Under the pieces are notes generated by a model. The model made no database searches. It was not told the DNA's origin and saw nothing but the letters and a program-made list of their open reading frames with translations. The position numbers and the translations under genes were made by a program. Shown piece by piece: positions 12,287 through 23,802 of a DNA stretch of 64,000 bases (positions are counted from its first letter, which is position 1; every line of letters begins with the position of its first letter). Source of the DNA: Schizochytrium sp. TIO01 (Eukaryota > Sar > Bigyra > Thraustochytrida > Thraustochytriidae); the NCBI GenBank assembly GCA_004764695.1, contig SMSO01000037.1, forward strand, positions 3,346,337-3,410,336, written 5' to 3'.

Positions 12287-13471
12287 CGTGATTCTTACTT
12301 TAGCTAGCTAGCCGGTTAGCTGTCCAGCCGCTGTTCTCACTATCTCATCTCTAGAATTGTGCGTGTAAATATTCCATGGACACGCGCAATATCCATATAT
12401 ACATTCAAACCCACCCACCCACACATACATACAAACAACGTTGTTCGTCCCACCGTACCCTGGTATATTCATCCTTTCGAATCATTATGTTCCCTCATCA
12501 CTTTATCCTGCTTTTTTTGTGTGTGAATATATCACCTCAATTGACGATTGCCAAATTCCATATATATATCCACCTACACTGTACTTGAACTTAGTTCGCT
12601 GCTCTAATTGCAGGCTTACATTCAGTTTCCAACCCTGGCTCCGTCCCGCCCTTCTGCCGGCCATTTATAGCAGAACTGCAGAAGATCATTCCGTATACAC
12701 TGGCGCGACTATTTGCTGACTTGACTCTACAGCTCACTCATCACTTGATATCCCCTCAAGCCTTTTTTATCTCGTTTCAGAATTAAGAGTGCACGTATCA
12801 TTGGCATTTTTAAGCGGCGGCTTCTTCCCTGTTTACGAAGGATTCCCACAACTGTTAGTGCTACATGGTGCTAGAGGGATAATGATGATGATCTTCTCGA
12901 AGTCTCGGACAGAAAATATCACCAGCATATTGCTGTCCGCTGACCCACAAGCACAGGAAATACTCACGAACGGACAGGCCTTGGGAATCAAGTCTCCACA
13001 TTGAACCAAACAGCCTTGGAGACAACATACACTGCTTCTCCACAAACAAGGTGTGGCCAGGCAGAGCAAAATGTAACGCAGAATGCAATGCAAAATGCAA
13101 TGCAAAATGTAATGCAAGAAATGAGGAGAAAAGAAAGAAAAGAAAAGAAAAGTTTCTCTAAATAAGAGATACCTAGAAAATCCTAAGGAAACTAATCCCT
13201 TCTCAAAACTCCGCACTTGCCTGCCGTCGCTACAGTGAAGTATACAGGGTCCTTTATAGTCGGTTATATTTATAAGTTAGTTTAACCTTGAGTTTGCAAG
13301 TGCACAAAATGAAATGCAGCAAAACTTAGCTCGTACTTACTAGAGAGTTTACAATTCATGTGGACAAGGCAATCAATGTGAGAAGGAAGTAGCAGTAGAT
13401 CTTCTTCTCCGTACAGACAAACCCTCAATTACTATCTCTTCGGCGCTCAGTTCCCGCCAGCTGATTTTACA
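12287..13471. other. Intergenic region between kinase and thioredoxin genes
   Basis: No gene supported. It holds the kinase 3' flank, CATA/CCCA-rich simple sequence near 12390-12440, a 12-bp minisatellite at 13066-13125 and an AAAAG run at 13127-13150. The last 100 bp are the likely promoter and 5' UTR of the thioredoxin gene. Confidence 0.6.
13066..13125. repeat. 12-bp minisatellite GCAAAATGCAAT x5
   Basis: Five consecutive units of 12 bp with single-base variation (GCAAAATGTAAC, GCAGAATGCAAT and so on). Confidence 0.85.
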
Positions 13472-14641
13472 ATGATGTTCCGTGCAGCCAGCAAGACTGT
13501 ACGCCGTGTGGCGTCTCGCGGCGTTCAGTCCCGCGTGCCATCCCTTGGCGCTTCTACATCAACCCTCATGGCGCGCTCCGCAGCATCCTCCGTCATGAGC
13601 TCGCGCTCTGTTCTTCTCCGTGGCGGCGCTCCCGCGCTCTGTGAGTCTTTCTCTGGAGTCCGTTCCTTCTCCAGCGCTGCAGGTGACTCTCAATTTGTCT
13701 TCAACGTGGACGAGGCCAGCTTTTCGACCAAGGTCATGCAGTCCAAGGTGCCTGTGATCTTGGACTGCCACGCCGAATGGTGCGGTCCTTGCAAGCAGCT
13801 CGATCCGATCTTGAAGAAGCTTGTGACCGGATACAAGGGCAAGATCGTTCTGGCCAAACTTAACACTGACGAGAACCCTCAGCTGGCCCAAGCTCTTCAG
13901 GTGAAGTCACTTCCCACCGTGCTCGCCGTGTACCAAGGCAAGCTTGTCCACCATTTCGTTGGTGCTCAAAACGAGTCCCAAGTTAAAGAATTCCTCACGA
14001 ACGTCGTGAAGATGACGGGCGCAGAGCAACCTTCGGATGCTGGAAACGCAATTGATTCCGCAGAAGGACTCATGGACCAGGCTGAGCAAGCTCTCGGACT
14101 CGGCAGCGTAAAGGATGAAGAGCTCATTCCTGTGCTCAAGCAGCTTGCGTCTGTCGAGCCCGATAAGGACGAAAAAGACCGCGAGGTCAAGGGCAGATAT
14201 GCAAAGGTTCGTGCACGTGCTCTCGTTGGTCTTGGCGAACTTGCGCTCAAGAGCAATAACGTTGATGAGGCAAACGCTATTGTCGACTTGCTCAAGGCGG
14301 ATTACAAGAATATCTTGGATGAACCATTCGTGGCGTCTTTCGTCCGCTCCGTGCAGTTTGCAGCCTCTGCTAGCGATGTGAGCTCAGATGATATCAGTAA
14401 CTACGAGGCCCGCCGATCCGAGCTGACCAGCGAGGAGCGCCTCCAGTTTGCTCAATCCCTTGTGTCTGTGAAGCGCTACGAAGATGCTCTCGAGGAAGCT
14501 CTTACACTCCTTAAGAAAGATCGCAACTTTCAGGACCAGGCAGCAAAGAAACTTCTGCTCGAAATCTTTGAACTTCTCGGACCCCAGAATGACCTGGTAA
14601 AGGCCGCCCGCCGCCGCATGGCCTCCATCCTCCTCGTTTAA
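13472..14641 (+). CDS. Mitochondrial thioredoxin with C-terminal TPR-like domain (YbbN/CnoX type)
   Basis: The 389-residue product begins with a long presequence rich in Arg, Ser and Ala and free of acidic residues (1-57), typical of mitochondrial import. A thioredoxin domain follows at about 76-178 with the redox motif WCGPC (Cys104, Cys107) and the cis-proline segment SLPTV (Pro148). The remainder (about 193-389) is helical and resembles the TPR-like tail of bacterial YbbN/CnoX, a thioredoxin-fold holdase chaperone that hands clients to GroEL or DnaK. Both cysteines are kept here, so the domain could still be redox active. The likely role is redox-linked chaperoning in the mitochondrial matrix; that is inference. 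Codon use is GC-rich at third positions, like TOM40 at the right end, which suggests high expression. Two ATGs occur in tandem; the first is used. Confidence 0.9.
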   Translation: MMFRAASKTVRRVASRGVQSRVPSLGASTSTLMARSAASSVMSSRSVLLRGGAPALCESFSGVRSFSSAAGDSQFVFNVDEASFSTKVMQSKVPVILDCHAEWCGPCKQLDPILKKLVTGYKGKIVLAKLNTDENPQLAQALQVKSLPTVLAVYQGKLVHHFVGAQNESQVKEFLTNVVKMTGAEQPSDAGNAIDSAEGLMDQAEQALGLGSVKDEELIPVLKQLASVEPDKDEKDREVKGRYAKVRARALVGLGELALKSNNVDEANAIVDLLKADYKNILDEPFVASFVRSVQFAASASDVSSDDISNYEARRSELTSEERLQFAQSLVSVKRYEDALEEALTLLKKDRNFQDQAAKKLLLEIFELLGPQNDLVKAARRRMASILLV

Positions 14642-15188
14642 ATAGTTTACATTTCACACTCACACAGATCCCCTTTCCTATTCTTTGCATTGCATCGGTT
14701 TGTTTTTTTCCATATGTTGAGGTCATGTTTTACTTTTAACTCCAAATAGCACTGATCACGAAAGTTATTCACTTTGCACCTGTGCCAGTGGTACTTGAAC
14801 TCGGCGGGATAAGATGCATGCGTACACAAACTGATTTGATGATTTCCCTCTTCTTAGTGAAATATATGAATTGAGAAGAAACTCACGTGATGATAATCAG
14901 TGAGTTCATTTCATATTTTTACAGCTATTAAAATACACATATATCAAATAAAATTACAGTTACATTTAAGTATTGAAGTAGCCAGGAGAAAGACTTTGGC
15001 TTCTCTTGGTCCCCATGTCTAAACCTGGAATGGTATAATTTTAATAGTGTAAAATTGCATCCCCAATTTTTTCTTTCAGAGCACTGCAGAGTTAACATAT
15101 AAAAAAAGTACAACTTCTTTAAAAGAGCAAATTCTCACTTGCAATGCCAATCCTACAGCGCAGCTTTATTAATGTTTACTCTCTAGAA
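14642..15188. other. Intergenic region between convergent genes
   Basis: AT-rich tail-to-tail spacer of 547 bp between the thioredoxin gene and CCDC22. It must hold both 3' UTRs. Nothing else recognised. Confidence 0.6.
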
Positions 15189-17138
15189 TCATTGAGAAAG
15201 GCTTCCAGTGTGCTCTTCCAGCCTTTTATTCTCCGCTCGTATAGCTGCAAGATCTGAGAGAACCAAATCGAGTTGTTCATTGCTCACCTTTGAACGCAAA
15301 TTTGCTGCGCGTGATTCCATTTCCTGAGCCCGGTTCAAAGATGTGCCAGTCCGCTTTACAATATCAACCAGCTCGTCGAAAAGCACTCGCATATCGTGCA
15401 ATAGTTTGTATGCAAGTGGCCCAGCAGGGTCATCAGGGCGGTTCTCTGACGTAAAGAAGACAAGGTCATCTGCCATATTCTCAGTTCTTCGTAAACGTTG
15501 GGACATTCTATTGATATCGCTTTGCAGTCGCAGAGTATCTTGAATTACACGATTGATATCTTCTGATTGTCTTCGAACTTGATCTACAACGTCCCTAATA
15601 CGATGTATAATCTGCTCAGATTCATTAGTATCATCTAGTTTGGCGCTTGCTTCTCGAAGTGCAGCTACATGGTCTTGTTGAATTTGCAAGGTCTTTTCCA
15701 TCATATGGATTTCTTCATTGAGTTTTTGCATGGTAGTAACTAACTCTGAGGCTTCCATGGCGCGCTTGTCTCGAGTCATTTCCGTATTCTTGAGCTCTTC
15801 CAGAAGGGTGCCTTGTTCATCTGACCATGCTCGCGCAGAATCCTCTTGGTCCTGCACGGCCTGATGAAGCTCTGCTTCAAGACTTGCTAAATTATCTGGA
15901 CACCCTGGAAGCTTTGCAAGGATTTGCTCTTGCATCACAATCTGTTCTCTGTAATCGTTTTCAAGTGCTCGCTCGCGTATCATGGCTTCCCTAGTGAGTT
16001 CAGTTTTGCTTTGTAACGCCAAACGTTCTGCAGTGGTTACCTCAACCGCAGCTTCAAGTTTGGCAAGTTGTTCTCGAAGGCTTTGAATACTATCATCCCC
16101 AGAGTTTAGTGGGGGCGTCGAGTCCATAAAACTGGACAAATCACCGCCACTTGTCGGGCTTGATGCTACGCTCAGGGATGATTTTGAGTTTTGACGTGAA
16201 ACTTGTGGTCGCGGAGGTACTGGTGGAGGAGTTACGACCGATGTTGTGGCGTTTTTATCTAAAGTTGTTGTAGTAGCAAACCTTTCAGATGGGATCTCTA
16301 ACGGGTCCGGTACGTGCCATTGTCGTCCCATACTTTGACGATTTAGGTTGTCATCTTTTGATTCTAGTTCTAGAGGCCAAGCAAGAGCTGAGCCATCCTC
16401 ATCAGCGCGACGCTTTTGTAAAGCACATAGTCGATTGCGTTCAATCAGAGTACATACTTCTTCACGGCTTAATGCGATTGTGTTGGAGCCCCTTCCGATG
16501 GATTTCTGTAGGTTTGTACATTGGTGTGGCTGTGGAGGAGGCCCAAGAGGCTGCGTGTGAAAACCAAAAGATACATTACGCACCGAGGTCTGCACGGACC
16601 ACAGATCTCGAGACCAAGCAGAAAGACCTTTGCGAACTTGGCGCATGGGATCGAATGATCCTTCTAGCCTTGAGCCTTCTGCAAAAGGTTCATCAGTCGC
16701 TAACTCTGCAAGCTTTTCTGCAAGAAATGTTAACAGGTCGCGTGTGGACCGCTCGGAAGGATATAATAAAGTGTTGTACCCACATTCACGCGAGTATCCT
16801 AACTGTTTCACCTTGGATGCTAAATATGTACATTGACGATGCTTTTGCATTACATTACCCTGAAGCTCAACTCCAAAAGCCTTTTGTTTTGGATCAACGA
16901 AGTCTTGGTCTTTATTTCTACCTAGCTTTTGTAGTGCTAAACCTACGCAGCGTACAACTTGAGCGGCGTCCAAATCGGCGATGCGCAACTGAGCAAAATC
17001 TTCTTCATTCTTATTGTCGTTTTGGACCTTGCCGTTCAGGCTGAGAGCGCCGAGGGCTCGAAAGCTCTTTAGCAGAATCTGGTCGGCCTCGCCCTTTGCA
17101 AGGATAAGCCTTCGCGATGATCTTGTCCGATCTAGCAT
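15189..17138 (-). CDS. CCDC22: CCDC22 homologue, CCC-complex subunit
   Basis: The 649-residue product matches the CCDC22 plan. It has an N-terminal calponin-homology-like (NN-CH) domain at about 15-145, a Pro/Ser-rich disordered linker (about 300-345, with TPPPVPPRP), and a long coiled coil from about 350 to 640. The most telling segment is residues 113-143, with LGY..ECGY..LLYPSE followed by RDLL.FLAEKL, which closely follows the same region in animal CCDC22. In animals CCDC22 pairs with CCDC93 and COMMD proteins in the CCC complex, which works with Retriever and WASH to recycle membrane proteins from endosomes. The same role is inferred here. The open frame extends 17 codons further upstream without an ATG; the start at 17138 is the first ATG. 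The gene converges on the thioredoxin gene. Confidence 0.92.
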   Translation of the reverse strand: MLDRTRSSRRLILAKGEADQILLKSFRALGALSLNGKVQNDNKNEEDFAQLRIADLDAAQVVRCVGLALQKLGRNKDQDFVDPKQKAFGVELQGNVMQKHRQCTYLASKVKQLGYSRECGYNTLLYPSERSTRDLLTFLAEKLAELATDEPFAEGSRLEGSFDPMRQVRKGLSAWSRDLWSVQTSVRNVSFGFHTQPLGPPPQPHQCTNLQKSIGRGSNTIALSREEVCTLIERNRLCALQKRRADEDGSALAWPLELESKDDNLNRQSMGRQWHVPDPLEIPSERFATTTTLDKNATTSVVTPPPVPPRPQVSRQNSKSSLSVASSPTSGGDLSSFMDSTPPLNSGDDSIQSLREQLAKLEAAVEVTTAERLALQSKTELTREAMIRERALENDYREQIVMQEQILAKLPGCPDNLASLEAELHQAVQDQEDSARAWSDEQGTLLEELKNTEMTRDKRAMEASELVTTMQKLNEEIHMMEKTLQIQQDHVAALREASAKLDDTNESEQIIHRIRDVVDQVRRQSEDINRVIQDTLRLQSDINRMSQRLRRTENMADDLVFFTSENRPDDPAGPLAYKLLHDMRVLFDELVDIVKRTGTSLNRAQEMESRAANLRSKVSNEQLDLVLSDLAAIRAENKRLEEHTGSLSQ

Positions 17139-20100
17139 GCTGCAGCCTTTGCAACCCCGTATGGTATGCTCGTTCTGTTGCAGTGTCAACTTTTTACTTT
17201 TATTTTACTACTACCCTACCTTTAGTGAAGTCAGTAGGTAGGTAGGTACCTATGATACATAAATTTACAAAGATGTGTAGGCACGAATGAATGAATATGT
17301 ACGTTCAGGTACAGCCGTCTTCAGGTGCGAGACTGTGAAGGCAGCAGCGGTCGAAGGCAACGATCAACACTGGCACAGGAATGCTAACCATGCTAACATG
17401 AAGTATTTGCCTTTACATCAAAGGCATGAAGAAAGCCAATACTGCAATGAAAATCTCCCTCCTGATGCAAGACGTTCCTAATCTACTTTGTTGGCACAAA
17501 ACTGACACATCTACATGCCGTGCTATTTTCGCTACTGATCATTTTAAGACATTTAATGTAGATGGCTGAATAAATTCTTCAAGTTAGTCTTCCTGCAGTA
17601 CACGAAACCATTTGTATCCCTTGTTACTTGCAAAAACACTCTTCTATTGCAAAACTCAATGATTCGACAGGACATTTTCAGTTGTGCAGATATGTTATCT
17701 AGGACAGTGTAGGCTTTGGTTTACTCCAACACCTAGTCTCAAAAATAATTAAGGAAAACTTCTATCAACTAAACTAGTTTCCAGCACAATGCAGCTTTAT
17801 AAGCAAGCACCGATGCATATTCATGCCCGCAGGTCGGATCTACACTTCGTAGTTGAAGAGAGAAAAAAAAAAAAAAAAGGGAAATCTCTAATGCTGTTTG
17901 AATAATGTAGCTTGGTTTACAGAAGTCTGAACAATGTAAGGCTGTAGGAGATATTTATAGTTCAGGAGGAAAACACGCAATGTTCGATAGTGCAATAGCC
18001 AGCTCAGAAGATATGCAAGATATCATTAGTAGAAAATTCGCAATGTCTTCTGTTAGGGATAAATGACCCTTTTAATTTTTTGCGTTGCTCTTGCCAAAGC
18101 TAGTCTTTGACATTCAAATTATACAGTGCTAATTGTTATGATCGATGTAGAGACCGATCTAGAATGCGTTACATTCGCAAGCGATAATTTGAACTTTTGT
18201 TTTGTCCAGATTTTGCAGAAGAAATACCCATTCAAAAGGTTTAATCAGGTATACACCTCTCTAGCTTCACGAAATATGCGTGGACATCTGCAGCTACGAT
18301 CAGTTGCGCTTTCTAGATCACACTCATTGCAACATATGAGAGCGTGCACCTGGGCTCCTCTCTTTTAAAATATATGAGTTGTAACGTAGGAGGTAGGTAC
18401 GTGGGTACATTTTACACACCGCTGAGTCAGCCAAAATGATACTTAGGTAGGCATTTGCAAGTACGCTACATGTAATGAGAGATTATTTTGGCTGGAGGTT
18501 TTGCCCAAGTCATAGGACTGCTAAGAGTTGTTTCTCAATATTGAGCGTTTAGTTCTTTTGCTTCCATCGTAGCGAATGAAGCGTCGGTGGACTTCCTATT
18601 GATCCTGGACGGCCTGCGTGTCATGGTAATTTGAACACTATTTCTATCATGCTATCTAACTTTCTCGGGAAGGTGGCGAGCCAGTTCAATGCTTTGGCAG
18701 CTCGCTGAATGCAGGAAGATTAATGATGCTTTACTTCAATATATTTGCGCCCATGACACCGCGCCGCAAAACATTTGCGGACCGTGAGAGCTAACGGTCT
18801 TGCTCTGCACGCGCAGATTGGCTGCATGACAACTTCAATCCACGGCCTGACGCCTTCAACTGCTTCAAAAACAAAAACAAAAAGTAAATGAATAAACATT
18901 GAATGACTTTTTATTACATAAACAGACTATTTCGATAACACTGCCTGTTGCTAATACTAATCAGCAAGACCTTACCTAGTAGTTTACTGGCGCGTGCAGC
19001 ACGTGCTTTTCTCATTTGAGACCAAAGTCGCCACGCACAATTGGCGATATCAATTTGCAAATCGGGCTCAGGCAGAGGTCAACATGTTCTAGAGGACGAT
19101 GTACAAAGGACAAACCCTTGCGGAAGCAATGAGGTCTGCACAAGAAAAAATCTAAGATCTGAAACATCCCGCTCTTTAATTCACTTGAAGTTAAGTGACC
19201 ATGAATTCGGAGCCTTTTTAGGCTTCTCGAGCTCATGCTGCGAATACTGTCTTCAAGTCTAGGTTGTTGAGCGATCACACCTTTCTCGAACAGAGGTTTC
19301 GATCGCCCCATGTACCGTAAGTTCTCCGAATCATGTTCTCAGAACTGCGTGGCAGGCACGCTGGTTGCTTCGAGTTATTTACAAGCGTCATAACTCACGC
19401 TCAAGTAGAGTTCATTAAAACCAACTCCATGTTCGTTTCGGTTCGTCTCAAAGCGTGGGTACCTAGTCTTGTCTAGCTTAAGAGATAAATCTTGGATTTC
19501 TTCGAGTTTATTTTAGATGTGCAAGTTTTATTTCCAGGATGGGGAGTCCTGCTTGAGCGAGCCCGCCGACGTCCACTGCTCCCGAAGCGAGGGTGCCGCA
19601 GTGCAAGGAGGACGGCCTCCGGGGCGGAGCCCACTTTGTTGTGCACGCACGCAGAGGCACAGCTCGCTCCGACGTGGCCTCGCGTGTGCTCACCGCTGGC
19701 TGTAACTCGTGGTCTTTAGAAGGAGAACTTGAAGTTCAAGGAGTGAGTGAGTGACTGGGCTAGAGTGAGTGCGCGCGAGAATTTATTAATAGCTGACGAA
19801 TTGCAAATGTAATGCAAAGTAGTGCAGCTGAGGTATCACAATCATAATACGGCTGCAAGTCTTCTCCAATCCAAGCTTGCTTAAGAAATCTAATCTACTA
19901 AATGCTACACGCGAATGAACGTGTATCAATGGAGGTAAGATTTGTATTATATCACTAAGCATACATCACATGCAAGTGCTCAGGTTGAACGAGTAAGCTA
20001 TCATTCTGCGAGAGTGAAATGTCCAATTTCTTTCTGTATCGATGGTGTGTATTCTGCTCGAAGCCTCCAAAACCAGCTCGAACTTCCCTCTCTCGCCACT

Positions 20101-23100
20101 CGTACCCGTGCTTCCCACCCGGCTTACTACGCACTGCACTAGCTTAGCTAAGTAGCGGTGCTAAACAGATGATCATTTAACAGAAGAGCGAATTGGCGAT
20201 AAAAGAAGAACAAAAGTTTAGTTTCGCCAACCTGAGCTTTGAGGCGCGTAAATCTTGTCGATTTCTTGGCAAGCCATGGCAAACTTGTGCTCCACGGGAG
20301 CTCATCGTCACGATGCTGCAGGTTGGCTCTGAGAAGATCGCTGGCTACTGCTTGATCGCCAAGACCATGCGGTATGCGAGCACGACGGTAGATGACACCA
20401 TGAAAACATAACAGCAGGCGTTGACGAACGGCCCGCAATCAGGGCCAATCGATGCTCTGCTCTTCAGGGTGGAGATTCTGTATATCGAGCTTAGGCACCG
20501 AACAAAGATTCCTTAAGGTGAAGCGTCTGCATGTATCTGTAGGTTCGTGGATTGCGTGCCATGTGATCCACTGGATACAACGTTGAAGTTGAACCAGTCG
20601 CTGAGAAAGCTGATGCAAACAGCTTGAACTTGAACGCCTCGCGTACTCTGATCCATACTCAGTCCTGCTCGGCCTAGGGTCTCAATTTATCAAGGATTAT
20701 CAGGGAAACTTGAAGGTCGAATCTCTCATGAATCTTGCTGTTGATAGCTGCTATGAATCTAATCCTCTTGCAAGCTTGGTTCAACTTTAAGGATGGTGTC
20801 ACGTGATAATTCAGAACTCTACTCAGCGTGAAGCGAGATTCCGAATAACATCGCAACAGATGAAATTAGGGTGAAAACCCGCGCGTGCCTGAGCTTGGGC
20901 ATGCATTATTTAATAATGTTTGTCAGGTATAAGTGAGGCAGTTGGTTAAACTGTAATCCAGGTTAGCTGGCAAATCCTCCGCCGTTGTGGCCCAGCCTGG
21001 GGCGGCCGTTAGCGAGAGTGCTTTGTCGCTACCAAGGCCGCGGCTGCGGCGGCTCTTTTGCTCGTGCGAGCGGCATTGCCTCCTCCCCAAACTATCAATC
21101 TTGCAGCATTTTGTAAAGCAATTTACATTTTTGTTATGTTTCTTCTTTTCATTGTATTTTATTATTTCATAATTTTTAATAACAAACATAAAAATTAAAA
21201 AGAAAAAGGTTTTATGCTGATCTTTTACAACTTCTGGGATGAATACAATTTGAAGACCAAGCTATTCATGATAATAAAATAGACATTTTCTTAGGAGCTG
21301 GCCAATGACACAGAGAAGAGATCAACCCAGAAGAGAGTCGCGTTGCAGGATGGATTCTTTCCATGCATGCGTTGGTCGAATCTTTATCAGGCCGTGGACA
21401 TGCATTTAACGAAGAGACCTGCGTTTACATTAGAGCGTGATAATCATCAAGCTATGGCCAATGGCAGACAGTAAATAAATAGTACCCATGATTATTGCTT
21501 CCGACCGAAGGCTCGCGAGCAGAAAGCAAACGCACAGCGCGTTCTGTGAGGCGGAAAAGCAGAAAGGAAAGATTCCATTTAGAAACCCATTTGGAATGCT
21601 TCGACACGATTTCGACTGGGAGAGACACTTTTTGGCTTTGATGCAAAGAACTAAGAAGCGACGATGTGTTAGTTATTATGATGCTCAGATGAATCTCTGT
21701 CGTTAATCTCTCTCCTAAACTTGCGTGAATGACATAAGAAATCGTCAAAGAAGGCAGTTAATAGAATTTTTCGAGTTGGGAAGGACCGCGGAAGAGGCCT
21801 CAAGGGGTGCTTGAAACTGTTGATGGGCTCGTTGTTTGATTAAAGAAAGAATAAGAAGACAGCATTTATAATTATCTTGACTAAGGTTATCTATGATCGT
21901 CTTCTTCGAACCAGCATCCTGTCGCCATTCCTGTCACGAGGAAATACCTCAAAGTATTCGAGAAGAAGAAGAAGAAGAAGAAAACCCTGATTCGTTGAAG
22001 TGGGAATGATTAATTTTATTTTATTTTTAAATAAAGAAAATGTTGTGTTACCTACTACTACATAGTAATTGAAGATTAATTTAGTTATATGAGATGATAG
22101 CTATAGGTCAGAAAATTCAACTATCTTCTGATTTGTCTTCAGCTATCTACTGTGAGGTTTGCGCTGCAAGAGTTGCTTTTCCACATTTCAACACCTTAAC
22201 TCGTCCCTTCGAAGTAGACAAAGGAAAGTTTTCTTAGAAACGGGACTTCTGGTATGCAAAATATTATCATAGGTAAATTTGTTCTTCTTTTTTAATTTAA
22301 AGTTTTTATAAATAGGAGAAGAAGAATAACTTGAACAATATAAATTAGGAAGAAAATCTACCTACAAAACCAACATTCTTGTGAAACCTACTACTGGCTA
22401 GGTAGCACTTTCCTATGCGCAAATAAGGCACTCCAAATAGAAATAGAGAGAAACAATCCTTGAAAACTTGATGACTATGAGAGCCTAATGAGTGTACGAT
22501 CATTACTTTATGACAAACAAGCATGCAAACAAGCGGTCCCCAGAAGCGAAGTCGATGATCTTATGCCAGAACCCGAACCTTGTCAGCAAGCTTCACATTG
22601 TTATGAATATAAGTAATCCTCTTCGATACATATCATATCATTCATTGGTAGATCGAATCGACCATTTAGACACCACGGTCACTTCACGTTCAGCTAGAAG
22701 CACAACTAGAAGTTTGAGGCTCCTTGAGTTCAGGTGAAACAATAGCCAAAAGCGAGCTGGGATCCGGGACTTCGCACGACCTTTGAGGCCAAATCAAACT
22801 CAAACTTTGATCGAATTCATACCAAACCTCAGGTGACACTCGTTTCCAGCTCTTACTCCCTCGCTTGATTGATCGGTTGATCGATCGATTGATCTTTGCC
22901 TGATTTTAATTACATTTTGTAGGAGGAGTCTTGCCAGCCTTCATCAACTTGTAACCAAACTCTTCCTTTTTGAAGAACCCCCTCTCGCTACTCTCTGCGG
23001 CTACTCACCTACAAGTTCTCTCTGCATTGCCACTACTGTTGTTGTTCCTGTCGCACCGAAGCCTATATCAACAGAAACAGGACACGAAGAGGAGTGAAGA

Positions 23101-23802
23101 AACGCGCGCAGCACAGAAGGAAACAAAGAAGCTAGCTAGCTACCTGAGACAGGCCAGCATCGCAAACTTGTGCGCTTTCTCACAAGAAGGAACTTTTATA
23201 TTTCCTCTTTTTGTTTGCACACCATTCGCTCCCAGCTGCGTGCGGGGCTCCCTGCGTGCTGCCCAGCGTTCTCCAAGCGAGTAGAGTAGTCTTGCTGCGC
23301 GCACATAAGGGCTGGAAGCGGCACGTGCTGCGGCGTCAAGAGCCATAAGATCGATCTAAGTACTTTTAGAAGTCTTCATTAAGCTTTCACAGAGGAAAAG
23401 GTGCACGTGCTGGGTGAGCTTGGCAAACAATAAAAAGAATCTGTAAAAGCAGATTTCTTACTGACTGCAGAGCAGAATCGGTGCTTTTAAAAACACATTA
23501 AAAAGAGCACGAGTTGGGATCAAAGGTCTGCTAGGCAGTAGTTGGCAATCACCAAATACGGGGCGCACTACGCAAGGGGATATACCAGTTATTGCCTATA
23601 AACACCTTTGGGAACTAGTGTTCAGGTGCGGTTCAAAGCTCTATTTAAAAGGCAGCGAGTTTGTGTACTTTCAAGAAAAGAAAAAGTTTAGGAGGAAGGC
23701 AAAAGCAAGGAGCAAACTCGGAACGAAGCTTTGTCGTGAAGCAACGCAACGGGGTGCAACGAAAGTCGCTCGCGAGCGCACAACTTGGTCGCAAAGAACA
23801 TC
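17139..23802. other. 6.7-kb region without recognisable genes
   Basis: No gene supported on either strand; the longest frames (about 100 codons) have no recognisable motif. Contents include short TAGG/CCTA tracts (17229-17248, 18388-18406), a poly(A) run (17864-17878), GC-rich islands at about 19540-19700 and 20990-21080, a GAGT tract near 19740, an A/T-rich block at 21180-22330, a GATC-rich run at 22860-22895 and a moderately GC-rich stretch at 22970-23290. The last 150 bp are the presumed promoter/5' UTR of the EDR2-like gene. Confidence 0.55.

Noticed and set aside
21309..21330. ACAGAGAAGAGATCAAC resembling the U6 snRNA core
   Set aside because: The invariant U6 sequence after ACAGAGA-AGATTAGC is not followed and no flanking U6 stem is present.
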